Shown: piece by piece, positions 9,128 to 18,397 of the stretch
How positions within the stretch are numbered: the stretch's first letter is position 1
How the letters are laid out: each line of letters opens with the position of its first letter
Source of the DNA: Robertkochia sediminum
GTDB lineage: Bacteria > Bacteroidota > Bacteroidia > Flavobacteriales > Flavobacteriaceae
Reading direction: 5' to 3'
Assembly (NCBI RefSeq): GCF_016786255.1
Contig: NZ_JADMKT010000062.1
Span: 270,038 to 334,037, forward strand
DNA: 64,000 nucleotides
The notes under the pieces: model-generated
Seen by the model: only the letters and a program-made list of their open reading frames with translations
What the model was told of the DNA's origin: nothing
Databases searched by the model: none
Translations under genes and position numbers: made by a program

Positions 9128-9190
9128 GGGTTAGCTCGCTGCGCCCTTCGTAGCTGAAGCGAAGAAGGGCTGCGATCGCTGGGCCAGGGG
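9128..9190. repeat. 63-base REP-like repeat, copy 1
   Basis: It begins GGGTTAGCTCGCTGCGCC and ends GCTGGGCCAGGGG. Internal CCCTTCG/CGAAGAAGGG arms can pair. It is nearly identical to 9393-9455. Confidence 0.85.
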
Positions 9191-9392
9191 ACCGAGCGTT
9201 AAGAAAATAGCCTGTGGCTGTTTTTAGCGAAGGGGCCAGCCGGCGCGCTGGCGGAGTGAAAATGTTAACCCATGCCCTTTTACTGTATAATACATCAAAG
9301 TGTGGCTCCTTCCCCTGTCGGGGAAGGTGGCATTGCAAAGTAAAGACGGAAGGGGGGGGAATACGATCCAAAGCTCACTGGGTGTTTCACCT
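9191..9392. other. Noncoding spacer between the two REP-like copies
   Basis: The spacer contains a GCCAGC/GCTGGC hairpin at about 9236-9252 and an AATGTTAACCCATGCCC tail that recurs after copy 2 as AATGTTAAACCCACGCCC. Short frames here have repeat-derived, low-complexity translations and are not credible genes. Confidence 0.5.
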
Positions 9393-9455
9393 GGGTTAGC
9401 TCGCTGCGCCCTTCGTAGCTGAAGCGAAGAAGGGCTGCGGTCGCTGGGCCAGGGG
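9393..9455. repeat. 63-base REP-like repeat, copy 2
   Basis: It matches 9128-9190 with one A/G difference, in the same orientation, 265 bases further on. Both copies lie between a barrel-protein gene and a tRNA terminator. Confidence 0.85.
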
Positions 9456-9560
9456 TTCCCGCTCCTGAAAATGTTAAACCCACGCCCTGCTTCGCAGCGC
9501 TAGTTTTTTTATTACTCTTACACTCTCCAAAAGCAAGCTTTTTGTCCGTTTCAGAGCAAT

Positions 9561-9594
9561 AAAAAAACCCCCACTCCATTCAGAGTGAGGGTTT
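9561..9594 (-). terminator. Rho-independent terminator of the tRNA transcript
   Basis: On the minus strand AAACCCTCACTC pairs with GAGTGGGGGTTT through one G-T wobble, followed by seven T. It lies about ten bases past the tRNA 3' end. Confidence 0.85.
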
Positions 9595-9604
9595 ACGCTT
9601 TAAG

Positions 9605-9678
9605 TGGTCCCACCTGGGCTCGAACCAGGGACCACCTGATTATGAGTCAGGTGCTCTAACCAACTGAGCTATAGGACC
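9605..9678 (-). tRNA. tRNA with CAU anticodon (Met, or Ile2)
   Basis: The full cloverleaf is readable on the minus strand: the acceptor GGTCCTA pairs with TGGGACC, the D-arm contains AGCTCAGTTGGTTAGAGC, the anticodon stem-loop is CCTGACTCATAATCAGG (anticodon CAT), and the T-arm has GGTTCGAGCC. It is 74 bases including an A discriminator; the CCA end is not encoded. The acceptor starts with a paired G, so it is not the initiator. Elongator Met is more likely, but a lysidine-modified Ile2 tRNA cannot be excluded by eye. Confidence 0.9.
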
Positions 9679-9701
9679 AATTCTTTTACGGGAAAAGAAT
9701 T
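9679..9701. other. Perfect inverted repeat abutting the tRNA 5' end
   Basis: AATTCTTTT and AAAAGAATT are separated by five bases and begin at the base next to the first tRNA nucleotide. It may be a precursor-tRNA leader hairpin, or an antisense terminator, since TTTATTTTTG follows on the plus strand. Confidence 0.5.
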
Positions 9702-9855
9702 TTATTTTTGGTTATTCGCTTTCTTACAGAACGTCTTTCAGATTCGCACTTTCAAAGTACACATTTAATCTGAAAATCGGAGTGCAATATTACTACTAAT
9801 TCTGCAACAGTGCAAACCTTTTACTCCTCAAATTAGGAGGGACAAGGCTTCACGC

Positions 9856-10260
9856 TTATTCTTCGATATCCTGACAAAGCTCGACCAGAACGCCATTCGT
9901 GTTCTTAGGGTGTAAGAAGGCTACCCACTTATTATCTGCTCCTCGTTTTGGGGTTTCATTCAATACGATGAAGCCCTCCCCTTTCAGGCGTTCGATCTCC
10001 TTATGGATATCGCTAACAGCAAATGCAATATGGTGGATCCCCTCCCCTTTCTTTTCAATGAATTTAGCTATAGGACTATCTTCTTTTGTGGCTTCCAGTA
10101 ATTCGATCTTGCTCTCTCCCATTTCAAAGAAAGAGGTCTTTACCCCTTCTGATGCGACTTCTTCTTCTTTATATGGGGCAACGCCAAGGAGTTTGGAAAA
10201 CAATTCGTTCGAGGCAGTAAGGTCCTTTACCGCAATGCCTAAGTGCTCTATTTTATGCAT
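9856..10260 (-). CDS. mce: Methylmalonyl-CoA epimerase
   Basis: The 134-aa glyoxalase/VOC-fold protein has the usual family length. It interconverts (R)- and (S)-methylmalonyl-CoA, linking propionyl-CoA metabolism to the B12-dependent mutase. The two babab modules are visible: IEHLGIAVKDLTAS at 4-17 and IHHIAFAVSDI at 75-85. Candidate metal ligands are His6, His77 and Glu128 (VELCQD). The PKRGADNKWVAFLHP and NTNGVLVEL signatures are standard. It stands alone; the mutase and carboxylase genes are not in the window. Confidence 0.93.
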   Translation of the reverse strand: MHKIEHLGIAVKDLTASNELFSKLLGVAPYKEEEVASEGVKTSFFEMGESKIELLEATKEDSPIAKFIEKKGEGIHHIAFAVSDIHKEIERLKGEGFIVLNETPKRGADNKWVAFLHPKNTNGVLVELCQDIEE

Positions 10261-10380
10261 ATCTGATGGTTCTTTATTTAAAGATTTCCTAAGTTTATAA
10301 GACGGAAATAATTGTAGTATGAAGGTACGATTTACCCCCTGAAACCTCCAACCTGTTTTTAATAAAATTAAAGATCTACG

Positions 10381-10812
10381 ATGACCAGATCCGAATTCAT
10401 CACGGCCTGCGAACGGTTAAATGTGAACATGCTGGAACCTTTGATCGAAGACCACGAGGAGTTCTGTGGTATGCCTAAATGGGAATTCCTGGCTTACCTC
10501 CGTGACCTATTTGCCGAACTGGACGATCAGGAAGTGGGTTCACTGAAAGCAGTGGAGCAGTTCTGTAGGGTCTGTCATCCCAAAATGGAGATCCTGGAAT
10601 TTTACGAATTTACCCATGCATCCGAATACTGGCGATATCACAGGCGACTGGATGATAAGCGGGTCGTGATCCCTAAATTTGCCTTTGCCATAACCCGTAA
10701 TACGAAAAACCATTTTGATATCGAACGATGCTTTAATTCCAGCGGATTTAAAGGACCCGGATCCTTTAAAGGTAAAATGGAACTCCTTAAGCTGATCCAG
10801 AAGAAAGTGTAA
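10381..10812 (+). CDS. Conserved-looking hypothetical protein
   Basis: This 143-aa soluble protein lacks a signal peptide or membrane segment. The N-terminal half is acidic and helical (ACERLNVNMLEPLIEDHEEF, RDLFAELDDQEVGSLKAVEQ), followed by a CRVC pair at about residues 62-65. The C-terminal half is basic and aromatic (FAFAITRNTKNHFDIERCF, GPGSFKGKMELLKLIQKKV). I do not recognise the family. The clean frame, ordinary codon use and ATG start support a real gene. It sits between mce (divergent) and rbfA. Confidence 0.6.
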   Translation: MTRSEFITACERLNVNMLEPLIEDHEEFCGMPKWEFLAYLRDLFAELDDQEVGSLKAVEQFCRVCHPKMEILEFYEFTHASEYWRYHRRLDDKRVVIPKFAFAITRNTKNHFDIERCFNSSGFKGPGSFKGKMELLKLIQKKV

Positions 10813-11011
10813 TTGTCGATAGCCCGGATATTTCTTTATCACTTCATCATCCAACATAGCTTTAGCGAAGGTGGACATCACCTTATAATCCCTTCACTGT
10901 CCGGGCAGATCGCTTCGTCACTTCCCTACTCGCGAAGACAGCATAACTGTCTAACTCCCCCCCAAATAACCTCATAACCTTATAACTTCGTAACCTCGTA
11001 ACTTTATTTCG

Positions 11012-11019
11012 TACTTTTG
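11012..11019 (+). promoter_or_regulatory. -7 box very close to the rbfA start
   Basis: TACTTTTG matches TAnnTTTG exactly and ends only five bases before the rbfA ATG, implying a leaderless or nearly leaderless transcript. The 60 bases before it are a TAACCTCATAACC-type repeat tract. Confidence 0.55.
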
Positions 11020-11024
11020 CATTT

Positions 11025-11417
11025 ATGGAGACGAACAGACAGAAGAAGATCGCGGGGGTTTTACGGAAAGACCTGGCCGATATATTGCAGAGAGCAGCCC
11101 AGGGGGGCGGACTCACAAACACCCTGATCAGTGTGACCAAGGTAAAGGTGACCACCGACCTTTCAATTGCTAAGGTATATATTAGCTTTTTCCCGCCGGA
11201 GAAAGGAAAGGAGCTCCTGGACGGTATCCGTTCCAATCAGCCACTTATCAAGCACGACCTGGCACAGCGTACAAAGAACCAACTGCGCAGGGTTCCGGAA
11301 CTGGAATTTTTTATTGACGACTCCCTGGAGTACATCAACAAGATCGAGCGCTCCCTGAAAGGAGATGACAACCCCATTGATAACCCTGACCTATTAGACA
11401 AAAGACAGCGTTCCTAA
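11025..11417 (+). CDS. rbfA: Ribosome-binding factor A
   Basis: The 130-aa KH-fold protein assists maturation of the 30S subunit and 16S rRNA 5' end, especially in the cold. It starts METNRQKKIAGVLRKDLADI, with the family's VTKVKVTTDLSIAKVYISFF strand pair at about 44-63. HDLAQRTKNQLRRVPELEFFIDDSLEY at 83-109 matches the usual lRxRxxPxLxFxxDxS signature. Three bases separate its stop from the TTG start of the permease gene, an operon arrangement seen in other Flavobacteria. Confidence 0.95.
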   Translation: METNRQKKIAGVLRKDLADILQRAAQGGGLTNTLISVTKVKVTTDLSIAKVYISFFPPEKGKELLDGIRSNQPLIKHDLAQRTKNQLRRVPELEFFIDDSLEYINKIERSLKGDDNPIDNPDLLDKRQRS

Positions 11418-11420
11418 GCA

Positions 11421-12623
11421 TTGAACATTGCCCTTTACATAGCCCAACGCTACCTGGTATCCAAAAGCTCCCAGAATGCCGTGAACATCATCAACCTGGT
11501 GACCTTCCTGGTGATCGTGATCGGAGCCGCGGCTTTGTTTATCGTACTTTCGGCCTTTGCCGGACTCAAAACCTTTAGTCTTTCCTTTGCGAATAATTTT
11601 GATCCCGACCTGAAGGCTACGGCCTCCACAGGGAAATACTTTGTACTTGAGCCGGAAGAAGAGCAGAAACTGGAAGACCTTGAAGGCGTAGCGGCCTTTT
11701 CTAAAGAGATCGAAGAACGCATCTTTCTCACCCATGACCAAAAAAATCACGTAGGCTGGATCAAGGCCGTAGATACCAACTATCCGCAGGTAGTGGCCGT
11801 TGATACCCTGGTCTATTTTGGCGATTGGATGCAGGACAACCCTTATGAGGTAGTTCCCGGAATCACCATTGCCAACCTGCTTAACCTGGGCATTAACGAT
11901 TATCGGAGTCCGCTGCAGATCCTTGCACCAAAGCCCGGAGAAGGAAGTATTACCCGCAGTAAAAAGCCATACAATCAGCTATCGGTTACCGTTTCCGGGG
12001 TCTATGCCGTGAACGAGGAACTCGATAAGAAATATGTTTTTGCCTACCTGCCCACCGTGCAGCCCTTACTGGAAAAAGACAGCCTGGAGATCACCGGGAT
12101 CAATTTTAAAATAACTCCGGAAGCCGATGAGGCTACCGTGATCGCCGGAATTCAAAACATTCTTGGGAATAAGACCATCGTGAAGAACAGGGCTCAGCTT
12201 AACGATGCCCTATACAAGATGCTCAATACCGAGAACCTGGCCATCTACCTCATCTTTACCCTGGTGCTTATCATTGCCCTCTTCAATGTCGTGGGAGCTA
12301 TTATCATGATGATCCTCGATAAAAAAGGTAATCTCACCACCTTATTTAGCTTAGGCGTTCCTATTAAAAAACTACGAAGGATCTATTTCCTTCAGGGATT
12401 ACTTGTAACCTCTGCAGGAGGCTTATTAGGGATCTTCCTCGCTTCGTTATTGGTATGGAGTCAGATCGCTTTCCAGTGGATACGCCTTACCCCTTCCCTG
12501 CCCTACCCCGTAGAATTCCAGTTTTCTAATGTACTCCTGGTATTCGCTACGATCTTTGTACTGGGCTTTATCGCCTCTAAGATCGCTTCGGCAAGGATCA
12601 ATAAGGCGTTGCTTACGCTTTAG
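11421..12623 (+). CDS. FtsX/LolC-E-like ABC transporter permease
   Basis: This 400-aa inner-membrane protein has the type VII ABC permease layout: one N-terminal helix (NIINLVTFLVIVIGAAALFIV, about 23-45), a periplasmic MacB-PCD-like domain (about 50-265) and three C-terminal helices (LAIYLIFTLVLIIALFNVVG; YFLQGLLVTSAGGLLGIFLA; VLLVFATIFVLGFIA). The length and GAIIMMILDKKGNLTTLFSLG loop resemble LolC/LolE lipoprotein-release permeases. No ATPase gene adjoins. The start is TTG, translationally close to rbfA. LolC/E-like is a family-level call. Confidence 0.85.
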   Translation: MNIALYIAQRYLVSKSSQNAVNIINLVTFLVIVIGAAALFIVLSAFAGLKTFSLSFANNFDPDLKATASTGKYFVLEPEEEQKLEDLEGVAAFSKEIEERIFLTHDQKNHVGWIKAVDTNYPQVVAVDTLVYFGDWMQDNPYEVVPGITIANLLNLGINDYRSPLQILAPKPGEGSITRSKKPYNQLSVTVSGVYAVNEELDKKYVFAYLPTVQPLLEKDSLEITGINFKITPEADEATVIAGIQNILGNKTIVKNRAQLNDALYKMLNTENLAIYLIFTLVLIIALFNVVGAIIMMILDKKGNLTTLFSLGVPIKKLRRIYFLQGLLVTSAGGLLGIFLASLLVWSQIAFQWIRLTPSLPYPVEFQFSNVLLVFATIFVLGFIASKIASARINKALLTL

Positions 12624-12806
12624 AATCAAGAACCAAGAATAAAGAGTAAGGAATAAAGATGATTTTGTGTGATTCGGGAGTCGAGAATCTGAATCGCCCT
12701 TATTACATATTACCTGTTACCGCTGTCACCCCTGTTACCTTTGTCACTTCTCTTTACCTCTTTACGCTCCGAAGCTTTAGCGCAGGAGGGCTTCTCCCCT
12801 TTACCA
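12624..12806. repeat. Degenerate TTACC/TCACC repeat tract
   Basis: Between the permease and the dusB terminator lie TTACCTGTTACCGCTGTCACC-type units at about 12700-12760. A CGAAGCTTTAGCGCAGGAGG segment near 12770 is a close relative of one at 3895. I see no coding potential. Confidence 0.5.
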
Positions 12807-12807
12807 T

Positions 12808-12840
12808 AAAAAAAAAGGCCCTCCATTTCCGGAAAGCCTT
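12808..12840 (-). terminator. Rho-independent terminator after dusB
   Basis: On the minus strand AAGGCTTTCC pairs with GGAGGGCCTT (two G-T pairs) and is followed by nine T. It lies 76 bases past the dusB stop. Confidence 0.8.
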
Positions 12841-12915
12841 CTTCTATATTTTCGCGTCTCGCATCACGCGTCTCACATTTCACTCTTAGCTCTTAGCTCT
12901 TAACCCTTAGCCCGA

Positions 12916-13908
12916 TCAAGCAAACTGAAAATCTGCAAAATCGGCCAGCGCTTCATCAAAAGCAGCAAACACATCGGCTGCCTCATCGCTGGTCACCATT
13001 TTGGTGCGGTGCTCCTTGAAGTGCGGAATGCCCTTAAAATAGTTCGTATAGTGACGACGGGTTTCAAACACCCCAAGCTTATCTCCCTTCCAGTCGATAG
13101 CCATCTGTAAATGCCTTCTCGCGGCCTCTACGCGCTCTTCCATAGTTGGAGGTGCCAGGTGTTCCCCGGTCTCGATAAAGTGCTTTACCTCCTTAAAAAA
13201 CCACGGATAACCGATACTTGCACGACCGATCATCGCCCCATCGAGTCCGTACTCATCACGCATCTTCACCGCCATCTCAGGCGTGTTCACATCACCATTA
13301 CCAAAAACAGGAATGTGCATGCGCTGATTATTCTTTACCTCAGCAATGGGACCCCAGTCGGCATTACCCTTATACATCTGGGTACGGGTACGGCCGTGAA
13401 TAGAAATTGCCTTGATACCCACATCCTGGAGTCTTTCGGCTACCTCAACGATCTTAATGCTGTTGTGATCCCATCCCAGACGTGTCTTTACGGTCACAGG
13501 AAGGTCGGTACGCTTCACCATCTCTTCGGTGAGCTTTACCATAAGGGGAATATCTCTTAGAATACCGGCTCCGGCATTCTTACATACCACTTTCTTTACG
13601 GGACACCCGAAGTTGATATCAATAATATCGGGCTTGGATTCAGCAACGATATCTATAGCCTGCAGCATGGAATCCAGCTCCGAACCGAAGATCTGTATAC
13701 CCACCGGACGCTCCTTTTCATAGATGTCCAGCTTCATGACGCTTTTGGCAGCATCGCGTATGAGTCCTTCCGAAGAAATAAACTCTGTATATACCACATC
13801 GGCCCCCTGCTCCTTGCATAACTTCCTGAAAGGCGGATCACTCACGTCTTCCATCGGTGCCAGCAGCAATGGGAAATCTCCTAATTCTATATCTCCGATC
13901 TTAACCAA
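12916..13908 (-). CDS. dusB: tRNA-dihydrouridine synthase B
   Basis: This 330-aa flavoprotein reduces uridine to dihydrouridine in the tRNA D-loop using FMN and NADPH. The TIM barrel is recognisable: LLLAPMEDVSDPPFRKLC (14-31), DINFGCPVKKV (97-107, catalytic Cys102), TVKTRLGWDH, SIHGRTRTQMYKG, PVFGNGDV and GLDGAMIGRASIGYPWFF. The start is TTG at 13908 with AGAGGAAA just upstream, and MVKIGDIEL is the usual N-terminus. It is monocistronic with its own promoter box and terminator. Confidence 0.95.
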   Translation of the reverse strand: MVKIGDIELGDFPLLLAPMEDVSDPPFRKLCKEQGADVVYTEFISSEGLIRDAAKSVMKLDIYEKERPVGIQIFGSELDSMLQAIDIVAESKPDIIDINFGCPVKKVVCKNAGAGILRDIPLMVKLTEEMVKRTDLPVTVKTRLGWDHNSIKIVEVAERLQDVGIKAISIHGRTRTQMYKGNADWGPIAEVKNNQRMHIPVFGNGDVNTPEMAVKMRDEYGLDGAMIGRASIGYPWFFKEVKHFIETGEHLAPPTMEERVEAARRHLQMAIDWKGDKLGVFETRRHYTNYFKGIPHFKEHRTKMVTSDEAADVFAAFDEALADFADFQFA

Positions 13909-13935
13909 TTTCCTCTATTTTAGGGATTTGCGGTG

Positions 13936-13943
13936 CAAAGATA
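13936..13943 (-). promoter_or_regulatory. -7 box of dusB
   Basis: TATCTTTG on the minus strand is an exact TAnnTTTG match 27 bases upstream of the TTG start. Confidence 0.55.
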
Positions 13944-13985
13944 ATCCATTTTAGCATATAACAAGAAGTTTAAGAATTCCTTAAA

Positions 13986-16397
13986 CTAGCTTCCGGCGTT
14001 AAGTCGCTCCAGTTCAGCCGGATTGTTTCTGCTGCGGTTGTTGTCGTTGAGCCTGAAGTTTCCGAAGTTATAGCGAAAGGCCAGGAAGAATTTACGCGTT
14101 TCGGGACGTGCCAGGAAGCCATTATCCTGGTTGAGGTACCTGGAATTCATCTGTACGTTAGTGGTATTGAAAACATCATTAAGTCCCATAGTTAAAGAAG
14201 CCCTGTCGTTCCAGAGATTCTTGCGCACCGAAATGTCGAGGTAATGCATGTTCTGATATTTTTCAGACCCGGAGATCATATCACTAATAAAGACATAAGA
14301 GACATCCAGGTTGGTATCTTCCTTTTTACCTAAAGTGGTTCCACTGGAGAGGAAAGTCAGAAATCCGTTGGTATTGTTCTTCACCAGGATATTTCCGCTT
14401 TCCCTGGCTATAAATTGATTTTCCATATAATACCCCGAGGCCACCACATAGGCGTACCAATTGCGCATAATATTTAACGGCGCCATAAAATCCAGGTTAT
14501 ACTGCCTGAACTGCTGGATATTCTCTTCTCTTCTATACAACTGCCTGTTCCCATTGTCCTGGAAGGGCAGGCTGTTGATATCCCCGTCTATATTCTGGAA
14601 CCCAATCTCAAAAGTATAGGTATTATTATAGGTGTAGCTCAGGGCCAATTTATCTTCAATGGCCCGGGTGAGCTCTGGATTTCCTTCATTGTAGCGATCT
14701 TCAATGATGTAATACCTGAACGGATTCAGACTCTGGTAGCGCGGACGCGTAAGGCTTCTTCCGTAACTCATGCCGTAGCTGTTCGCTTCTGAAGGAACAT
14801 ATTGCACACCCAGGGAAGGAAAGATCCCGAAATATTTTTGGGTGTTAACGTCGCCCAGGGCGATCGAATTGGCGGTAACATCGGTATACTCCATACGAGA
14901 GCCCAACTGAAGCTCCCACTTTTCCCATGATCGTCCGTATTCTGCATAGAACGCATAGATCGCCTCGTTATAGTCAAAATCATCATCCAGGGCGTTATCC
15001 GGTATAGAAGGTCCGGAAAAGCCGATACCACTGGAAGAATTGATGTTCACGAATTTGAGTCCCGTCTTTACATCGCCTCCGGCCCAGGTGCCTGAGAGAT
15101 CGGTTTGCAGGGTGAAGATGTTGGTTTGCTGTTGCCCTTCGGTATCAAAGGCATTAAGATCTTCCGGTACGCCGAAAGGATCGAAGTAGGCCGTAGTAAG
15201 GGCTTGTAGCTGATCTTGTTCGTAATAAATATAATTGGCCACACTCTCCAGGGTGGTACCCTCATCATCGAGCTCGGTGTCGAATTCGGCACCAAACACG
15301 TAATTATAGGTGTCATACTCCATATCGCTATCGGTGTTGAAGTAAGACGCGAGGGTATTGTCCGGTCCTGCGATATTGGTAACCGCTGAATTGTCAAAGG
15401 TCTTGTCCGGAGACCAAAGCACATTGGCACTAAGACTTAGCGTACTGCTTTCGCCGGTATCGATATCGAGAATGGCATTTACGCTATGGTCGTTAAGACG
15501 AGTGATCTTTTTAAAGTTGGTATTCCACGCTTCGGTGCCCTCCCCTACATCGGTGAAATTGATGAACGACAGGTCGTTCTTGAACAACTTGCTGCGATTA
15601 AAATTGTAGTTGAAGAAAAAGTCAAGTCCTTTGGTCTTGTAGTAATGCTGGGTGTTGAAGTTGTATTTTGGATACACCGCGAAGGTTCCCCTGGTTTCCA
15701 GAGACCCCTTATACCCTATCGATACATTGCTACGGGTAACGATGTTGAGTACCACGCTCCCTTCGGCGTCATAGCTTGCCGGCGGATTGGTGATCACCTC
15801 TACGGCTTCGACATTTACCCCTGCAAATCCCTGCAGCAAACTGTTGAGTTCTGCATTGCTCAGGTATACGCGTTTATCGTTAAGATAGACCACCGGCTCT
15901 GAGTTCTTGACCATAAGCTGCTCGTTCATCACGATGACCCCCGGTGTTCGCTTCAGGATCTCATATCCCGATAATGAAGACAGGGTCGTATTGGCCACAT
16001 TAAAAACGAGGCGGTCAGGACGTTTTTCTATGGTAGGCTTGCGATAGCTCACCGTTACCCCTTGAAGGGTTTCGGTAGCCGGCATGAGCTTTATGGTTTC
16101 TGTAGCGGTATTTCCATTAACCTCCACCGGCAAAAAATGGGTTTGATACCCTATATACGACGACTGGATCACATAATTCCCTGCAGTAACATCCTGAAAA
16201 AGGAAACGACCGTCGTCACCGGATATCACCCCGTTCACCAGGGTCGAATCCTGAGCATTCAACAAAAGAATATTTACAAAGGAAAGTGGAAGATCCTCAC
16301 TGTCAGTGATCTTTCCGGAAAGATCATAATCTTGTGCAGTACTTAAAAAACTGCATAAGAAGAATATCCCGAAAATTTTAACAAAAGGTCGGTGCAT
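13986..16397 (-). CDS. TonB-dependent receptor-like outer-membrane barrel protein (OMP_b-brl_3 type)
   Basis: The 803-aa protein has a signal peptide ending STAQD. A carboxypeptidase-regulatory-like domain covers about 24-105 (LSGKITDSEDLPLSFVNILL, YVIQSSYIGY). A plug-like region at 115-225 includes TLSSLSGYEILKRTPGVIVM and VEVITNPPASYDAEG. A long barrel follows with RPRYQSLNPFRYYIIEDRY and a C-terminal FFLAFRYNFGNF, then a short tail. This plug/barrel variant is common in Bacteroidetes and lacks a clear SusD partner. The substrate is unknown. A 21-base imperfect palindrome overlaps the stop but lacks a T-tract. Confidence 0.88.
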   Translation of the reverse strand: MHRPFVKIFGIFFLCSFLSTAQDYDLSGKITDSEDLPLSFVNILLLNAQDSTLVNGVISGDDGRFLFQDVTAGNYVIQSSYIGYQTHFLPVEVNGNTATETIKLMPATETLQGVTVSYRKPTIEKRPDRLVFNVANTTLSSLSGYEILKRTPGVIVMNEQLMVKNSEPVVYLNDKRVYLSNAELNSLLQGFAGVNVEAVEVITNPPASYDAEGSVVLNIVTRSNVSIGYKGSLETRGTFAVYPKYNFNTQHYYKTKGLDFFFNYNFNRSKLFKNDLSFINFTDVGEGTEAWNTNFKKITRLNDHSVNAILDIDTGESSTLSLSANVLWSPDKTFDNSAVTNIAGPDNTLASYFNTDSDMEYDTYNYVFGAEFDTELDDEGTTLESVANYIYYEQDQLQALTTAYFDPFGVPEDLNAFDTEGQQQTNIFTLQTDLSGTWAGGDVKTGLKFVNINSSSGIGFSGPSIPDNALDDDFDYNEAIYAFYAEYGRSWEKWELQLGSRMEYTDVTANSIALGDVNTQKYFGIFPSLGVQYVPSEANSYGMSYGRSLTRPRYQSLNPFRYYIIEDRYNEGNPELTRAIEDKLALSYTYNNTYTFEIGFQNIDGDINSLPFQDNGNRQLYRREENIQQFRQYNLDFMAPLNIMRNWYAYVVASGYYMENQFIARESGNILVKNNTNGFLTFLSSGTTLGKKEDTNLDVSYVFISDMISGSEKYQNMHYLDISVRKNLWNDRASLTMGLNDVFNTTNVQMNSRYLNQDNGFLARPETRKFFLAFRYNFGNFRLNDNNRSRNNPAELERLNAGS

Positions 16398-16517
16398 AAA
16401 GTAGGTCGGCGGTTAATTTCGCTTAAAAATAATGCTTTATTAACAATATCAAACCCGAAAGGTCAAAATTGTGGTTTCTATCGGGCGGCATTCTTGAGCC
16501 TGCGTATTAAAATACCG

Positions 16518-16525
16518 TATATTTG
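16518..16525 (+). promoter_or_regulatory. -7 box of lepA
   Basis: TATATTTG matches TAnnTTTG exactly; a TTG lies 21 bases upstream at the expected -33 position. The lepA ATG is 26 bases downstream. Confidence 0.6.
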
Positions 16526-16551
16526 CACACTCATTCGATGTAAAGACGGCT

Positions 16552-18348
16552 ATGAAGCATATAAGAAACTTTTGTATCATCGCGCATATTGACCACGGTA
16601 AAAGTACCCTGGCCGACCGTTTACTTGATTTTACGGGAAGCGTTACCGAGCGCGAGAAACAAGACCAGTTACTTGACAATATGGACCTGGAGCGCGAGCG
16701 TGGAATTACCATTAAGAGCCACGCCATCCAGATGGAATATCACTATAAAGGGGAAGATTATATCTTAAACCTGATCGACACCCCCGGTCACGTGGATTTC
16801 TCTTACGAGGTGTCCCGCTCTATTGCGGCTTGTGAAGGGGCTTTGTTGATCGTTGATGCCGCCCAGAGTATCCAGGCACAGACCATCTCTAACCTCTACC
16901 TTGCCCTTGAGAACGACCTGGAGATCATTCCTGTGCTCAATAAGGTCGATCTGCCATCGGCGAATCCTGAAGAGGTAACAGATGACATCGTAGACCTGTT
17001 AGGTTGTGATCCTGAAGATGTGATCCCTGCCAGTGCCAAGACCGGTATCGGGATCGAAGAGATCCTCGAAGCTATTATCGAGCGCATTCCGGCACCCAAA
17101 GGAAACCCGGATGAGCCTTTACAGGCACTGATCTTTGACTCCGTATACAATCCGTTTCGCGGCGTAGAGACCTACTTCCGTGTGATCAATGGAGAGATCA
17201 AAAAAGGACAGAAGATCAAATTCCTCGCTACAGGTAAGAGTTACGATGCCGATGAAGTAGGAACCCTTAAGCTCAAACAACAGCCTAAGCAGGTGATCAA
17301 AACCGGTGATGTAGGATACCTGATCACAGGGATCAAAGATGCCCGTGAGGTAAAAGTGGGTGATACCATTACCGATGCGGCAAATCCAACTGCCAATATG
17401 ATCGAAGGGTTCGAGAACGTAAAACCTATGGTATTTGCAGGGATCTACCCGGTAGATACGGAGGATTACGAAGAACTTCGAAGCGCTATGGAAAAGCTTC
17501 AGCTTAACGATGCTTCCCTCGTATTTGCGCCGGAGAGTTCTGCAGCCCTTGGTTTTGGATTCCGTTGCGGATTCCTGGGTATGCTTCACCTGGAGATCAT
17601 CCAGGAGCGTTTGGAGCGCGAATTCGATATGACCGTGATCACCACGGTACCTAACGTAAGTTACCACGCCTATACCAAGAAGGAGCCCGATACGAAGATC
17701 ATCGTGAACAATCCGTCAGACCTTCCGGAACCTTCAAAACTGGACAGGGTAGAAGAGCCGTATATCAAGGCTTCGATCATTACCAAAGCCGATTTCGTAG
17801 GACCTGTAATGTCCCTGTGTATCGAAAAAAGAGGGGTGATCACCAATCAAAGCTACCTCACACCAGAACGTGTGGAGCTGAGCTTTGACCTGCCTTTGGC
17901 CGAGATCGTATTCGACTTCTACGACCGTTTGAAAACGGTATCTAAAGGATATGCCTCTTTCGACTATTCGCCACTGGGTATGCGCGAATCCAAGCTTGTA
18001 AAAGTAGATGTACTTATCAACGCCCAGTCGGTAGATGCCCTGTCTGCGCTTATACATACCGACAACGCCTATAACATTGGTAAAAAGATGTGTGAAAAGC
18101 TCAGAGAACTTATCCCGAGACAGCAGTTCGATATTCCGATCCAGGCTGCTATCGGTGCCAAGATCATCTCCAGAGAGACCATCAAGGCCCTTAGAAAGGA
18201 TGTAACCGCAAAATGTTACGGGGGTGATATCTCACGTAAGCGTAAGCTTCTTGAAAAGCAGAAAAAAGGTAAAAAGCGTATGCGCCAGGTAGGGAACGTA
18301 GAGATTCCGCAACAGGCGTTCATGGCCGTACTGAAACTCAACGACTAA
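16552..18348 (+). CDS. lepA: Elongation factor 4 (LepA) GTPase
   Basis: The 598-aa translational GTPase is of standard family length. G1 is AHIDHGKST (11-19), the switch I region includes [13 protein letters not shown]3 is DTPGHVDF and G4 is NKVDLP. The LepA-specific C-terminal domain is present ([24 protein letters not shown], ending [14 protein letters not shown]). LepA acts on stalled ribosomes by back-translocation and supports subunit assembly. In many bacteria it precedes lepB, but here the next gene is convergent across a shared terminator. Confidence 0.98.
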   Translation: MKHIRNFCIIAHIDHGKSTLADRLLDFTGSVTEREKQDQLLDNMDLERERGITIKSHAIQMEYHYKGEDYILNLIDTPGHVDFSYEVSRSIAACEGALLIVDAAQSIQAQTISNLYLALENDLEIIPVLNKVDLPSANPEEVTDDIVDLLGCDPEDVIPASAKTGIGIEEILEAIIERIPAPKGNPDEPLQALIFDSVYNPFRGVETYFRVINGEIKKGQKIKFLATGKSYDADEVGTLKLKQQPKQVIKTGDVGYLITGIKDAREVKVGDTITDAANPTANMIEGFENVKPMVFAGIYPVDTEDYEELRSAMEKLQLNDASLVFAPESSAALGFGFRCGFLGMLHLEIIQERLEREFDMTVITTVPNVSYHAYTKKEPDTKIIVNNPSDLPEPSKLDRVEEPYIKASIITKADFVGPVMSLCIEKRGVITNQSYLTPERVELSFDLPLAEIVFDFYDRLKTVSKGYASFDYSPLGMRESKLVKVDVLINAQSVDALSALIHTDNAYNIGKKMCEKLRELIPRQQFDIPIQAAIGAKIISRETIKALRKDVTAKCYGGDISRKRKLLEKQKKGKKRMRQVGNVEIPQQAFMAVLKLND

Positions 18349-18364
18349 ACGTTAATCCACCATA

Positions 18365-18397
18365 TAAAAAAAGCCTCCTGAACAGGGGGCTTTTTTT
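18365..18397. terminator. Bidirectional terminator between lepA and the 18396 gene
   Basis: GCCTCCTG/CAGGGGGC with a two-base loop is flanked by A7 on the left and T7 on the right, so it works in both directions. The minus-strand gene's TAA stop lies at the edge of the T-tract. Confidence 0.9.

Noticed and set aside
9123..9579. Short frames in both directions across the repeat region
   Set aside because: Their translations share the same repeat-derived segments and have no domain character.
13967..13987. Terminator at the end of the second receptor gene
   Set aside because: The 21-base imperfect palindrome overlaps the stop codon and lacks a T-tract, so I do not call it a terminator.
5091..16397. 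Polysaccharide utilisation locus
   Set aside because: Neither receptor has an adjacent SusD-like gene or glycoside hydrolase.
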